A stretch of 64,000 nt of DNA from Chloroflexota bacterium. GTDB lineage: Bacteria; Chloroflexota; Anaerolineae; Aggregatilineales; Aggregatilineaceae. Under the pieces are notes generated by a model. That model saw nothing but the letters and a program-made list of their open reading frames with translations, had not been told where the DNA came from and did not search any database. Below are positions 38,101 through 46,796 of the stretch, one piece after another. A program made the translations under genes and the position numbers. Numbering within the stretch: position 1 is the first letter of the stretch; every line of letters begins with the position of its first letter. The stretch spans positions 1 to 64,000 of the forward strand of contig JAAYCM010000048.1 of the NCBI GenBank assembly GCA_012729765.1, written 5' to 3'.

Positions 38101-39524
38101 GGTTGGGCCTCGATTTGCTCCTCGACCGCGTCCAGCCGGGCCAGCGCGCGATCGGCTTCGGGACGCCCGTCCAGCGCGTGGCGCAGGCGGACAAGGTGGG
38201 GCCGCAGCAGCACGACATCCGGCACGAGCACGGCCAGGCACTCGCCCAGGAGCCACTGCGCGCGCCGCGCCGCCGGGCGCGATTCCGGCGTGGTGAGAAG
38301 CACCTGCCCGGCGGCCTGCACCTGCCCGGCAAACAGCTCGTCCAGTGCCCCGATGAATCCTGCCGGGGGCGGCGCGATATGCAGCGAGTCCAGCAGCGCG
38401 GTCCCTTCGATCAGAAAGCGCAGCAGCGGCTCGTTGGCCTCACCCGCGTCGGGCAGCAGATCGTGCAGCAGCGAAAGCGCGCGCGGCCAGTTGGCTGTTT
38501 CCAGATAGATCCGGATCGCGTCGAGATCGGCTTGCAGAGCGATCTGGCTGAGGTGGAACCGGATTTCGTCGCCCAGCGCGGTCGCGTTGGGATAGCCGGG
38601 GTCCATATCGAGCGCCACCTGAAGCGCCGCCGCCAGTTCGGCGAGTTCTTCCTGGCTGGCGGTGGACCGTACCCGCTTGCGCACCCGCGAGACGATCTCG
38701 TCGCGGTTCTTTTCGAGCGGCTGGCGATATTCGGCCAACGCCTGCCGCAGCTCGTTGATCGTGCCATAGCGCCGCTTGGCGTCGGGATGTACGGCGCGCG
38801 TCACGATCGCTTGCAGCCGGGGCGAGATATTCTCGGCGTTCGGGCCGAAATTGACGTAGAACGCCTCGCCGCCCTCGATCACCTCGGTTGCCAGCCGGCT
38901 GCCGCCGGTCAGGATGAAGTACAGCAGCTCGCCGCACTGGTAGACATCCGTCGCGCGCGAGACGGTCGGCAGCGCGCCCGGCTCGTCCAGAAAGACCGCG
39001 TTGCCCCAGTCGATCACCTTGAGGCGGTACTGCTCACGATCCCAAAAGAGGTGCTTAGCGTCCACATCGTTGTAGATCACCTGCTTCTCGTGGGCATAGG
39101 CCAGCAGGTCGAGCAGGCGATCCACGATGACCAGCGTTTCCATTTCGGGCAGCGTCGCGTTGTGCCCGGCCAGCGCGAGGACCATATTCTCCACGATCTC
39201 GCCGGTCGCCAGGTCCATCACGATATAGTCGTGGGTGTGGCCCCCCACGCGAAAACTGCCGCTGCCGCGCAGTTCGGTCAGCACGGCATGGCCGGAAAGC
39301 CGCTCCAACGCCTGCCGCTCGGTACGGATGCTGACTTCCTGCCCGGCGCGCATCGGCGGCGCGTCCTGGGGCGCGGGCCGCTTGATCACAACCGGGCGGT
39401 CGTTGGCCTGGGTATCATAGGCGCGCAGCGTCTCGCCGGAGCGACCGCGCGGATAAATCTGGTCGTAGCGATAGCGGTTGTCAAACAGGCTTTCGGTACG
39501 GCGCCCTGGCAAACGAGCCGACAT
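35190..39524 (-). CDS. giant kinase-like / helical-repeat / membrane protein
   Basis: 1444 aa from the ATG at 39524 (AGGAG eight bases before). Residues about 15-285 resemble a Ser/Thr kinase: Lys48 in VVIK, catalytic loop VIYNDVDAKHLFW and VIDWGNA. The HRD Asp is kept (153), but the loop Lys is replaced by Asp (155) and the Asn by His (158); the metal Asp172 remains. About 800 residues of helical repeats follow, then a membrane helix near 1111-1133, a Pro/Thr/Glu linker and a C-terminal external beta domain (about 1230-1444) like a LamG/concanavalin sandwich. It is probably a one-protein transmembrane signalling device. It leads the three-gene unit. Confidence 0.8.
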   Translation of the reverse strand: MSARLPGRRTESLFDNRYRYDQIYPRGRSGETLRAYDTQANDRPVVIKRPAPQDAPPMRAGQEVSIRTERQALERLSGHAVLTELRGSGSFRVGGHTHDYIVMDLATGEIVENMVLALAGHNATLPEMETLVIVDRLLDLLAYAHEKQVIYNDVDAKHLFWDREQYRLKVIDWGNAVFLDEPGALPTVSRATDVYQCGELLYFILTGGSRLATEVIEGGEAFYVNFGPNAENISPRLQAIVTRAVHPDAKRRYGTINELRQALAEYRQPLEKNRDEIVSRVRKRVRSTASQEELAELAAALQVALDMDPGYPNATALGDEIRFHLSQIALQADLDAIRIYLETANWPRALSLLHDLLPDAGEANEPLLRFLIEGTALLDSLHIAPPPAGFIGALDELFAGQVQAAGQVLLTTPESRPAARRAQWLLGECLAVLVPDVVLLRPHLVRLRHALDGRPEADRALARLDAVEEQIEAQPLPGLTGLQIVYQQTIAALGQLEEAVDALPDDGGESGQPAALASVIRARRAAHDLVDLLGEVGQYVFGDPSRAGELLYQASLIDPTSPHFAALSSYFDEVHQAVAALGQFKPKDNGVNLADWFADVQDFLDPYLRDLPDPRLEAAAHALHRAGEGWARTISYLALGRRQPTIEVLRDTAEIIRPFNEQLAAWLGTLANRIPDAAYVEHHSPNTRLGDLLVEGWKAWDRGDFIRAIDIGQQAYEAAQTDGERLAAERLRRLSELADHWLAADGMQSLDITDQVETEVLTVLLTEEEQERRTFAEQMPNTALYLRAMSRGIVAYIRQSSSAGWRALYTHYTLRGMLALLGGDLNDAEFWRDVAAKTYDDARLHRLFQVLDRTLTGRRLVQTAQKVLNDVSGPGDLEEARRALNAPLAEDWLVGTGPALNAVTEAVRDWSDGDFHAARQQLDAALEHIQMAIERAGLDVDRFVAWLTELRDSAAELQQARLSVEQAALAPRSEVDPAVGETLRRIVRVTLDHLGPDYAHQVRQWEDMYWAVLETYTSARLTRREKLAAFGRHFTSLFITKHPAYPLFRHWESVIEAQPPDEIEPVGIAPEPEADSYQTLPVEVQTLAFLEDDREPEPVELEPEAPTSELPWNRIILAAVAVLIVAAVFAIIRYAGRDDEPGIQPDSAPTEIVGAVLPPPSATPGPTAEPSNTPAHAIGAGVETAAPLPTTEPPSATPEPPTPTLLPPPSATPEPTAEPTLDPTTPPATEALASVSSPDLPVTGGTLDVLESLAVLPADQRVWPTGAFDARVEGDGWLLSTANSGGGVLQIELTPDLLAALFQPGVANALNRADVVLELVAWDDTALANDEVAFGLGAINRSGQTAVGQVRFDESNLINLGLSQNDRFYLRSVMPQQDAEIELSMRRVDENTLGFFVDGKHLGDPVILFPNSEPITLVLYASGQGVQVKVSAFSVTIRPRSELP

Positions 39525-39637
39525 TACGATACTCCTACACCACATCTGGACAAACGGCACGCGGACAGCGCCCCTATTGTACGCAGCCCGGCGCTGGAAT
39601 ACCAGCTAAAGCCCTGACTCTCATAAAACCGGAGTTC

Positions 39638-42600
39638 GTGCTAAATTTGACATCAGGCATCGGGTTTGAAGGGGGTCCGCACTCGCAGCAGCAAGGGGTT
39701 CCGTTGGTTTCAGAAGACACCCATCGGTCGCAATCCGGCGATGCGCCATCCGCCGCAGTCACATTCCGTTTTTATCTATTTGGCCCGCTCCGGCTCTTCG
39801 TGGGCGACGAGGCGATCGCGCTCCCGCCCCAGCCTGCCGCCCTGTGCGCCTTCCTGATTCTCAACCGGCAGCGCCGCATTACGCGCGAGGAAATTCAGGC
39901 GGCCTTCTGGCCCGACGCCGCCCCCGCCCGTGTGCAGGAGCGCCTGCGCCGCGCGCTCTACCTGCTGCGCCAGGCGCTCCAGCCCTACCCGCACCTGATC
40001 GCAGCCGAAGGCAGCGAGATCGCAATCGCGCCCGACGCGGCGGTGTGGGTCGATTATGAGGAGTTCGAGAAAGCGGCGCTGGACGCCTACCGCACCGATC
40101 CGCCCGACACGGGGCCACTGGAACGGCTGGTGTCGCTCTACAAGGACGATCTGCTCAAAGATGTGTATGCCGATTGGGTCGTGTTCGACCGCGAGCACGC
40201 CCGCCAGCGCTTTCTGACCGCGCTGCGCCACCTGATGATGCTCTACCGGCAGAGCGGCAACTGGAGTGCCGTCATCCGCCACGCCCATACCCTGCTGGCG
40301 CAGGACCCGTTGCAAGAGATCGCGCACCAGGCGTTGATGAAAGCCTACAGCGCCACCGGCGACCGCAGCGCGGCGATCCGGCAGTATCAGCAGTGCGTCC
40401 AGGTGCTCGACGAGGAGTTGGGAGCCGAGCCGCTGCCCGAAACCATCCAGCTTTACGAAGATATCCTGCACAACCGGGTTACGGTCGAGCTGGATTTCAC
40501 GCCGCCTGCCGCCCTGCCCGCGTTCCGCAGCCTGACCGATCTCCAGGCGGTGCCGCTTGTCGGGCGCGAAACAGAGCTGGCCGAGATCGCCTCGGAATGG
40601 CAGATTTGCCAGGCCGGCAACAGCCGCCTGGTGCTGATCACCGGCCCGGCGGGCATGGGCAAAACGCGCCTGGTCGAAGAGGCGGTCAGCCGCATCCCCG
40701 GCTCCGGCGTCACCGTCCTGACCGGCAACTGCTACGCAATCGAGGCCGGGACGCCCTACCAACTGATCTCCGACTTGCTGCGCGGTGCAATCGAAGGCGT
40801 GGCCGATCGCCTGCCGCCTATTATGCAGGCCGATCTCGCCCAACTGGTGCCGGCCTTGCAGGGGGGCCGGAGCACGCGGCCCACCGCACCGCCCGCCGGG
40901 GCCACCGAGACGACCGTCCGCCTGCAAGAAGCGATCACGCAGGTGATCCGGCTGCTGGCTTCGGCGGAGCGCGGCCTGTGGCTCGTGGCCGAGGACCTGC
41001 ACTGGGCCGATCCCGCCAGCCTGGCCTGCCTCAACCACGCACTACGGCGCTGCGGCGATCTACCGCTGATGGTGCTGGCGACGCTGCGCGACGAAGAGGT
41101 ATCTTACGATTCGCCGCTGATGGACTGGCCGCGCCGCTCGGTGCATGCCCCCGCCCCCACAACCGTGATCCGCCTCCGTCCCCTGCCCCCCGACGACCTG
41201 CAGCAGCTTCTTGATCAGGTTGTGGCCGAGGACGCCGGGATGATTCTTTCGCAGCTCTACCGCGAAACTGCCGGCAACCCGTTCTTCGTGGTCGAAACGC
41301 TGCGCGCCCTGGCCGAACAGGGGGCGGTCTATCGTGCACCGGGCGGGCGCTGGCGGCTGCGCGAGGAAGCGGTTTCGCGGCTGGCCAGCCTGCCCGTGAC
41401 CGAGGCCGTGCTGGACATGATCCGGCAGCGCACGCGGCGGCTGTCGCGCCACACCCAGGCTGTACTGGCGGCGGCAGCCGTGATCGAGCACGACATCGAC
41501 GAGCGGCTGCTGGCCCAGGTAGTGGACGGGCCCGAATCGCTCGATCTCGCGCTGGACGAGCTGCTTACCGCGTCCATTCTCGAAGAAGCCTCGCCCGGCC
41601 TGTACCAGTTCACACACCTGAAAGTACGCGAGATCGTCTACGCCGACATCAGCGCGCCGCGCTGCCGGTTTCTGCACCGGCGCGTTGCCGACACGCTGAG
41701 CGAGCACGTGCACAACCCGATCCTGGCGCATATCTCGCGGCTGGCCTATCACTATGCGCAGGCCCGCGCCTGGACCCACGCGCTGATCCACCACTGGCGC
41801 GCCGCCCGCACCGCGCAAAGCGCCGGGGCGATGGCCGAGGCCAACCGCTACGCCGACCTGGCGCAGGGTATCTTGGACGAGCACGCCGCCGAGATCGAGC
41901 GCGAGCGGCTGCCGGAGAATCTGGCCGCGATCCGGTTCGATCTGCTCTCGCTGCGCGCCGAGTTTCGCCGCCAGGCTGCAACCGCCGGGCTGTACTACCC
42001 GCCGGGCATGATCGCGGAGATCGAAACGCTGCTGCCCGAAGTCAACGAGTCGCGCCGCGCGCAGGCGTCGCTCCAGCAGGCGATGCACCGCCTCGGCCAG
42101 GGCGATCTGACCGGCGCACGCGAAGCCGCCGAGCAGGGGCGCGCACTCTACGCCGGGCAGGATGATCTGTGGGGCGAGCTGAACGCCGCGCAGCACCAGA
42201 CTGAGATCGCCTACCGGGCGGGCGACCTGGTGCGGATGTGGCAGTTGTTGGACGAGATGCGCGCGCTCAGCGCCGCCATCGACCAACCGGGCGCGCGGCA
42301 AACCGTCGCCTATAACGAGATGCGGCTGGCGACCTACGAGGGCGACTGGACAACGGTGCTGCGGCTGGCGCAGGAATTGTCGTCCTCGCAGCAAGCCCGC
42401 TCCGATCCGGCTGTGGCGTGGCTGCCCCTGGCCAACCTGGGGCTGGCTTATATGAAGCTGGGGGCGTATGACGAGGCGTACACCGTCGCGCAGCAGGCCG
42501 TCGCCGCCAGCGAGGAGGCGCACATCCTGGGGCTGGGGGCGCGGGTGCTGCTGGCCCGGTTGGAGCTGTGGCACGGCAATCGCACGCAGGCCAGGACGAT

Positions 42601-43132
42601 TTTGCTGGACATCCTCGAAACACCCAACCCGCTGATCGGCCAGGTCGAGGTGGTGTCGCCCGCGCTGGCGCTGGTGCGCTGCTATGTCGCCGACAACGAC
42701 GACGAAAACGCGCGGCGCTGGGCACGGCGGGCCGCCCAGGCTGCGGTCCAGGTCGGGCTGCCGATCCTGTACCCGATGGCACAGGTCGCCGGGGCGCTGA
42801 CCGACGTCGCCGCCGGGCGTTATGAGGACGCGCGCAAAAGCATGCTCTACCCGCTCGAATATCTGCTGCTGCTCGAAGACACGTCGCCCCAGGAGATTTT
42901 CGCGCTGCGTGCCGCCGCCGCGCGCGGCCTGGGCGATGATGCTGCCGCCCGCGACTGGCTCGACCTCGCCTGGAATACGGTCGAGGAGCAGGCGGAACGA
43001 CTCGACGACGAGGCGTACCGCGAGACGTTTCTCAAGCGCGTGCCGCTGCACGTTTTCATCGCGCACGCCCGCACGACCGATGACTGGCAGCCGCTCGATC
43101 TGATCATCGCCGGGCAGTCTAGTCCGTCTTAA
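39638..43132 (+). CDS. BTAD / AAA-ATPase / TPR transcriptional regulator (AfsR-like)
   Basis: About 1164 aa. Residues about 45-130 form an OmpR/SARP-type winged helix (FYLFGPLRLFVGDEAIALP), about 140-280 the BTAD helical domain (LYKDDLLKDVYADWVVFDRE), about 300-620 an ATPase with Walker A GPAGMGKTRL near 340 and VAEDLHWADP as Walker B, and the rest TPR-like repeats. No C-terminal LuxR helix-turn-helix is present. The GTG at 39638 has a poor SD; an in-frame TTG at 39704, five bases after AAGGGG, may be the true start. It is divergent from the large kinase-like gene, 113 bp away. Confidence 0.85.
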   Translation: MLNLTSGIGFEGGPHSQQQGVPLVSEDTHRSQSGDAPSAAVTFRFYLFGPLRLFVGDEAIALPPQPAALCAFLILNRQRRITREEIQAAFWPDAAPARVQERLRRALYLLRQALQPYPHLIAAEGSEIAIAPDAAVWVDYEEFEKAALDAYRTDPPDTGPLERLVSLYKDDLLKDVYADWVVFDREHARQRFLTALRHLMMLYRQSGNWSAVIRHAHTLLAQDPLQEIAHQALMKAYSATGDRSAAIRQYQQCVQVLDEELGAEPLPETIQLYEDILHNRVTVELDFTPPAALPAFRSLTDLQAVPLVGRETELAEIASEWQICQAGNSRLVLITGPAGMGKTRLVEEAVSRIPGSGVTVLTGNCYAIEAGTPYQLISDLLRGAIEGVADRLPPIMQADLAQLVPALQGGRSTRPTAPPAGATETTVRLQEAITQVIRLLASAERGLWLVAEDLHWADPASLACLNHALRRCGDLPLMVLATLRDEEVSYDSPLMDWPRRSVHAPAPTTVIRLRPLPPDDLQQLLDQVVAEDAGMILSQLYRETAGNPFFVVETLRALAEQGAVYRAPGGRWRLREEAVSRLASLPVTEAVLDMIRQRTRRLSRHTQAVLAAAAVIEHDIDERLLAQVVDGPESLDLALDELLTASILEEASPGLYQFTHLKVREIVYADISAPRCRFLHRRVADTLSEHVHNPILAHISRLAYHYAQARAWTHALIHHWRAARTAQSAGAMAEANRYADLAQGILDEHAAEIERERLPENLAAIRFDLLSLRAEFRRQAATAGLYYPPGMIAEIETLLPEVNESRRAQASLQQAMHRLGQGDLTGAREAAEQGRALYAGQDDLWGELNAAQHQTEIAYRAGDLVRMWQLLDEMRALSAAIDQPGARQTVAYNEMRLATYEGDWTTVLRLAQELSSSQQARSDPAVAWLPLANLGLAYMKLGAYDEAYTVAQQAVAASEEAHILGLGARVLLARLELWHGNRTQARTILLDILETPNPLIGQVEVVSPALALVRCYVADNDDENARRWARRAAQAAVQVGLPILYPMAQVAGALTDVAAGRYEDARKSMLYPLEYLLLLEDTSPQEIFALRAAAARGLGDDAAARDWLDLAWNTVEEQAERLDDEAYRETFLKRVPLHVFIAHARTTDDWQPLDLIIAGQSSPS

Positions 43133-44309
43133 GCCCGGCGGTGTGGTTTGCCGCCGCCATCACCAGCAGGAGAAGCTGCCAGATGCCGCCGGCAACCGGC
43201 TCGGCGTCGATAAACTCGTCCAGGCGGTGCGCGTGCCCGCCATACGACACGCCGACCGTGACGGTTGGCAGGCCGTGCGCCAGCAGCAGATTCGCGTCGG
43301 TGCTGCCGCGCTCATAGATCGGTGGCAGTCCGATCTCACCCAGCGCCGCCGCCGCCAGCGCAACCAGCGGATGATTGACCGCGATCTCGCCCGCCGGACG
43401 GTCGCCCACCACATCGATCTTAAAGGACACCCCGCTGCTGCGCTCCCACTGGCTGCACATCCGGCGCACCTGCTGTTCCAGTTCGGCGAGGGCAGCCGGC
43501 TCCTCGGAGCGCAGGTCGAGATACAATCCGGCAGAAGTCGCCAGACTGTTGACCGAATGTCCCCCCTCGATCAGGCCGATATTGTAGGTGGTGCGCGGGT
43601 GCTCCGGCGGCTGGATCGAAAGGACCTGGCTGGCAAGCTGCACCAATCCGTGAATTGCACTCGGCTGCCCGAAATGCTGCCAGCTATGGCCGCCCGGCGC
43701 ATGCCCGGTGATATGCAGCCGCCGGACCGCGATCCCGGCATGGTAGATGTGGCCGAGCGCCATGCCTTCGATCACCACCGCCGCGCCAAGCAGCGGGCCG
43801 AGATGCTGCCACACCATGCGGATTCCGCCCAGGTCGCCCAGGCCCTCTTCGCGGCTGTTGGCGACAAACCAGATGTCGGCGGCGGGCCGCAGATCGGCGG
43901 CATGGATCAGGTTGAGCAGCGTGAGCAGTCCGGCCACGCCCAGGCTGTTATCGCCCAGGCCCGGCCCATAGATACGGTGGCCGAGACGCTGCACGGCCAG
44001 TTTGGTGTCGGCGCTGAACACGGTATCGGTATGGGCTGACACCAGCAGCGCCGGGCGGCCCGGCTCGGTGCCAGGCAGGCAGCCATAGACGTTGTCCAGA
44101 TCGTCCATCGCCACGTTTTCGAGGCGGGCATAGCGGCTGAAGCGTTCGTAGAGCTGCTCGGCGCGCTGCCGTTCGGCAAAGGTGGGGGCGGCGATCTGCT
44201 GGATTTCGATCGCGGTATCGAGCACGCGCTGTGGATCAAGCTGCTGCCGCGCCGTCTTCAGCCCCGGCTGTTGGGCAAGTTCCCGGATAATCTCACTGGG
44301 GGAATCCAC
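43119..44309 (-). CDS. M20-family metallopeptidase
   Basis: 396 aa from GTG at 44309: AGGAG ends six bases before it, while an ATG at 44315 abuts the SD. Zinc-site motifs are complete: SAHTDTVF (His), GLGDNSLG (bridging Asp), SREEGLGDLGG (Glu pair) and GGHAHRLDE (His). The central lid domain has GGHSWQHFGQPSAIHG, and ERGSTDANLL is typical of the PepT/ArgE/CPG2 group. It should be a cytosolic aminopeptidase or deacylase. Its 3' end overlaps the convergent BTAD regulator by 14 bp. Confidence 0.88.
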   Translation of the reverse strand: MDSPSEIIRELAQQPGLKTARQQLDPQRVLDTAIEIQQIAAPTFAERQRAEQLYERFSRYARLENVAMDDLDNVYGCLPGTEPGRPALLVSAHTDTVFSADTKLAVQRLGHRIYGPGLGDNSLGVAGLLTLLNLIHAADLRPAADIWFVANSREEGLGDLGGIRMVWQHLGPLLGAAVVIEGMALGHIYHAGIAVRRLHITGHAPGGHSWQHFGQPSAIHGLVQLASQVLSIQPPEHPRTTYNIGLIEGGHSVNSLATSAGLYLDLRSEEPAALAELEQQVRRMCSQWERSSGVSFKIDVVGDRPAGEIAVNHPLVALAAAALGEIGLPPIYERGSTDANLLLAHGLPTVTVGVSYGGHAHRLDEFIDAEPVAGGIWQLLLLVMAAANHTAGLKTD

Positions 44310-44647
44310 TGGCATCTCCTGAGCAAAAACGGTATACCTGTATTATAAGTGGGTCACGAGAATGCCGCCCTATCCGGCAGCCCCAAAGAGGCGTCCGCGA
44401 GGGGCAGCGGCGGCTGGCGTTGACCTGAGAACAGTGCCGAACACTTCATATGCCGAGTCTTAAGATGGCAGCGCTGCGAATGTTAAAAAAATAAAGAGGG
44501 TGACAACACACCCGCAAACCGTAGATGTGGGGGGTTAGCGCGGCTCCCCGCCCCCAGTTGTGCCGTTCAAACATGGCAACTTATGATCGTCCGGGGAGAT
44601 AGTCGCCAAGCGCGGGCAGATCGCAGCAGCAGCCGCCTGTCAGGAAT
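44310..44647. other. intergenic region, no gene found
   Basis: A TATAAT on the minus strand near 44341-44346 may serve the peptidase gene, without a good -35. A G/C hairpin (GGGGGG near 44530, CCCCGCCCCC near 44546) and the A-rich stretch near 44485 are visible, but no known RNA family or protein frame is recognised. Confidence 0.4.
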
Positions 44648-44675
44648 TTGCCACGACCTTTTCAAAGACTATAAT
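44648..44675 (+). promoter_or_regulatory. promoter of the leader ORF and response regulator
   Basis: TTGCCA (44648-44653), 16 bp, perfect TATAAT (44670-44675). The start site should fall near 44682, three bases before the small ORF at 44685. Confidence 0.65.
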
Positions 44676-44684
44676 CGCACAGCA

Positions 44685-44777
44685 ATGCCAAATTCAACCC
44701 AAGCGCCAACTCATCCCATCCCATTGATGGTCTCGTTCGCCCGGTTCGTGATCTGTTTTTCCGAGGGGGCCGCATGA
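44685..44777 (+). CDS. possible 30-residue leader peptide
   Basis: A short frame opens with ATG about three bases after the predicted transcription start and ends in TGA that overlaps the next gene's ATG (ATGA). The product begins MPNSTQAPTHPIP and ends FCSEGAA-like with a hydrophobic centre (VSFARFVIC). It has no SD, so it would be translated leaderless. It could couple translation of the regulator, or it may be untranslated leader; only position supports it. Confidence 0.35.
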   Translation: MPNSTQAPTHPIPLMVSFARFVICFSEGAA

Positions 44778-45463
44778 GAACGAGAAAAGTTCTTTTGATT
44801 GAGAACGCCCGCAGCAATGGCACCTCATTTGCGGCGGCTCTCAAGCGCCGCTATCACGTCCAGGTCGCGCACTCCGGCAAACAGGGCCTGGCCCTCGCGC
44901 TGGCCGCCCGCCCCGACGTGATCGTGCTGGATGCCGTCTCCCTGCGCACCTCCGGCGATCGCATCTGCGCCCGGCTGCGCTCCGGACTGGGCGAGCTGCC
45001 GATCATCCACATCCGCCCGGCAGACTCCCCCAACGGCGAGAGTGTGGCCGATATGCTGCTCACGCCGCCGTTCACCTCGCGCAAGCTCGTCAACCGGATC
45101 GAGCATTTCGCCCCGCCCGCGACCGGAGCCTTGCTGGAAGTCGGGCAGTTTGTCCTCAATCTGGAGCAGCAAACCCTGACCACCCCCTGGTGTGAGAAAA
45201 AGCTGACGCCCAAGCTGGTCGCAATGGCCGAGCTGTTCCTGCGCCACCCCAACGAAGTGTTGGAGCGTCGCATGCTGATGCAGCAGATCTGGAAAACGGA
45301 TTATATGGGCGACACCCGCACGCTCGATGTGCACATCCGCTGGATACGCGAAGTGATGGAGCCGACGCCGCAGAAGCCGCAGTACATCAAGACCATCCGG
45401 GGAGTCGGCTACCGCTTTGTGCTGCCCGACGGCAGCGAATCCGCCGGCGAGACAGCCCGCTAG
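44774..45463 (+). CDS. OmpR-type response regulator with degenerate receiver
   Basis: 229 aa, SD AGGGGG five bases before ATG. Residues about 1-110 are a receiver: phosphoacceptor Asp53 in DVIVLDAV remains, but the acidic pair is Glu10-Asn11 and the conserved KP is PP (MLLTPPF, Pro98 for Lys). Residues about 125-220 are an intact winged helix (RTLDVHIRWIREVMEPTPQ, YIKTIRGVGYRFVL). DNA binding is therefore likely but phosphorylation is doubtful. No histidine kinase is adjacent. Confidence 0.85.
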   Translation: MRTRKVLLIENARSNGTSFAAALKRRYHVQVAHSGKQGLALALAARPDVIVLDAVSLRTSGDRICARLRSGLGELPIIHIRPADSPNGESVADMLLTPPFTSRKLVNRIEHFAPPATGALLEVGQFVLNLEQQTLTTPWCEKKLTPKLVAMAELFLRHPNEVLERRMLMQQIWKTDYMGDTRTLDVHIRWIREVMEPTPQKPQYIKTIRGVGYRFVLPDGSESAGETAR

Positions 45464-45522
45464 GTCACGCGGGAACGGTCGCCCACGCTATTCACGCAGG
45501 AAGATTCGCAGGATATAAACAC

Positions 45523-45550
45523 AAAAAGGCATCCGAAAAGTGGGATGCCT
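45523..45550 (-). terminator. terminator of rpsT
   Basis: On the minus strand GGCATCC and GGATGCC form a 7-bp stem followed by TTTTTGTG. It lies 32 bp past the rpsT stop. Confidence 0.85.
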
Positions 45551-45581
45551 GCGCTGTGTTGTCGGGTTGACGAGCCGCGCG

Positions 45582-45860
45582 TTACTGCTGGGCCTGAGCC
45601 TCAAGCTGGGCCAGACGCTTCATCAGGCGGCTCTTGCGGCGGGCGACGTTGTTCGGGTGCAGAATCCCCTTGACTGCCGCCTTGTCCAGCGTGCGGATCG
45701 CTTCCAGAGTCGCTGCGCGTGCTTCTTCTACCGCGCCGTTGTCCAGCAGCGTGCGGGCCTTCTTCATCTCGGTACGCGCGCGCGAACGCACGATGCGATT
45801 CCGAACGCGCTTCCGCTCGTTGGAACGAATACGCTTGAGGGCAGACTTATGATTAGCCAA
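45582..45860 (-). CDS. rpsT: 30S ribosomal protein S20
   Basis: 92 aa from a TTG start with GGAG eight bases before. MANHKSALKRIRSNERKRVRNR is the standard S20 opening, and the rest is the Lys/Arg/Ala-rich helical bundle (KGILHPNNVARRKSRLMKRL) that binds the 5' domain of 16S rRNA. It is monocistronic between a promoter at 45906-45934 and its terminator. TTG starts occur also in rplJ here. Confidence 0.97.
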   Translation of the reverse strand: MANHKSALKRIRSNERKRVRNRIVRSRARTEMKKARTLLDNGAVEEARAATLEAIRTLDKAAVKGILHPNNVARRKSRLMKRLAQLEAQAQQ

Positions 45861-45905
45861 CAGTAAGTCTCCAGTCTTTCTGAAACTCGATGAATAACGC
45901 GGAGC

Positions 45906-45934
45906 ATTGTACCAAAGCGGCGGGGCTTTGTCCA
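45906..45934 (-). promoter_or_regulatory. promoter of rpsT
   Basis: On the minus strand TGGACA (45929-45934), exactly 17 bp, TACAAT (45906-45911). Confidence 0.7.
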
Positions 45935-45953
45935 GGGCCGGACGCGCCCGGCA

Positions 45954-46700
45954 CTAGCCCAACATCGGCGCGTCTCGCTCTGCCAGCTCCGCCAGAAACC
46001 AGCCCTCGTCCTCGCTCAGATCGGCGGTTAGCAGCAGATCGGGCCGCCGCTGCCAGGTACGCCGGATTGCCTCGCGCCGCCGCCACGCCTCGACCGCCTC
46101 ATGATCGCCGCTCAGCAGCACGTCCGGCACGGCCATTTCCCGGAATTCCGGGGGCCGGGTGTAGTGCGGATACTCCAGCAGGCCCATCGCGTGAGAATCC
46201 TCTTCGGCGGCCCAACGTGCGCCCAGCACGCCCGGAATCAGGCGCGCCACCGCGTCGATGATCACCATCGCGGGCAGCTCTCCGCCGGTCAGCACGTAGT
46301 CACCGATGCTGATCTCGTCGGTGATCACGGACTGGCGGATGCGCTCGTCTACCCCTTCGTAGCGCCCGCACACCAGGATCAGGCGCGGGTGGGCGGCCAG
46401 TTCCTGCGCCACGCGCTGGGTAAAGACGCGCCCCTGCGGCGTGAGCAGGATCACCGGCGTCCGGTCGTCCGCGCCGCGCACCTGCTCGACCGCCTGCACC
46501 AGCGGCTCCGGCATCATCACCATCCCGCCGCCGCCGCCATAGGGTGTATCGTCCACCGTGCGGTGCTTGTCGGTCGTGTAGTCGCGAATGTCGTGAAACT
46601 GAATGTCCAGCAGCCCTTTTTCCTGCGCCCGCTTGAGGATACTCTCGGTCAGCGGCCCCTCGAACATGGCCGGGAACAGGGTCAAAATATCGATCTGCAT
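45954..46700 (-). CDS. trmD: tRNA (guanine-37-N1)-methyltransferase
   Basis: 248 aa from the ATG at 46700 (GGAGAG upstream), matching the usual [13 protein letters not shown] start. The SPOUT knot is seen in [40 protein letters not shown] and the [20 protein letters not shown] loop. The enzyme makes m1G37 in tRNAs and keeps the reading frame. rimM and rplS, its common partners, are not adjacent. Confidence 0.97.
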   Translation of the reverse strand: MQIDILTLFPAMFEGPLTESILKRAQEKGLLDIQFHDIRDYTTDKHRTVDDTPYGGGGGMVMMPEPLVQAVEQVRGADDRTPVILLTPQGRVFTQRVAQELAAHPRLILVCGRYEGVDERIRQSVITDEISIGDYVLTGGELPAMVIIDAVARLIPGVLGARWAAEEDSHAMGLLEYPHYTRPPEFREMAVPDVLLSGDHEAVEAWRRREAIRRTWQRRPDLLLTADLSEDEGWFLAELAERDAPMLG

Positions 46701-46781
46701 CACGTTCTCTCCGTCTGATCCGCCGCGCGCACCAATCGTACCACGTCCCCGCCCGCGCAACTATGCCCCCCGTCGGAGCTA

Positions 46782-46790
46782 TGTTACACT
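46782..46790 (+). promoter_or_regulatory. extended -10 promoter giving a leaderless hutI mRNA
   Basis: TGTTACACT, with TACACT at 46785-46790. The hutI ATG begins 6 bases later at 46797, the same geometry as the esterase and ECF sigma genes. There is no SD and no clear -35. Confidence 0.6.
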
Positions 46791-46796
46791 TTAGGC

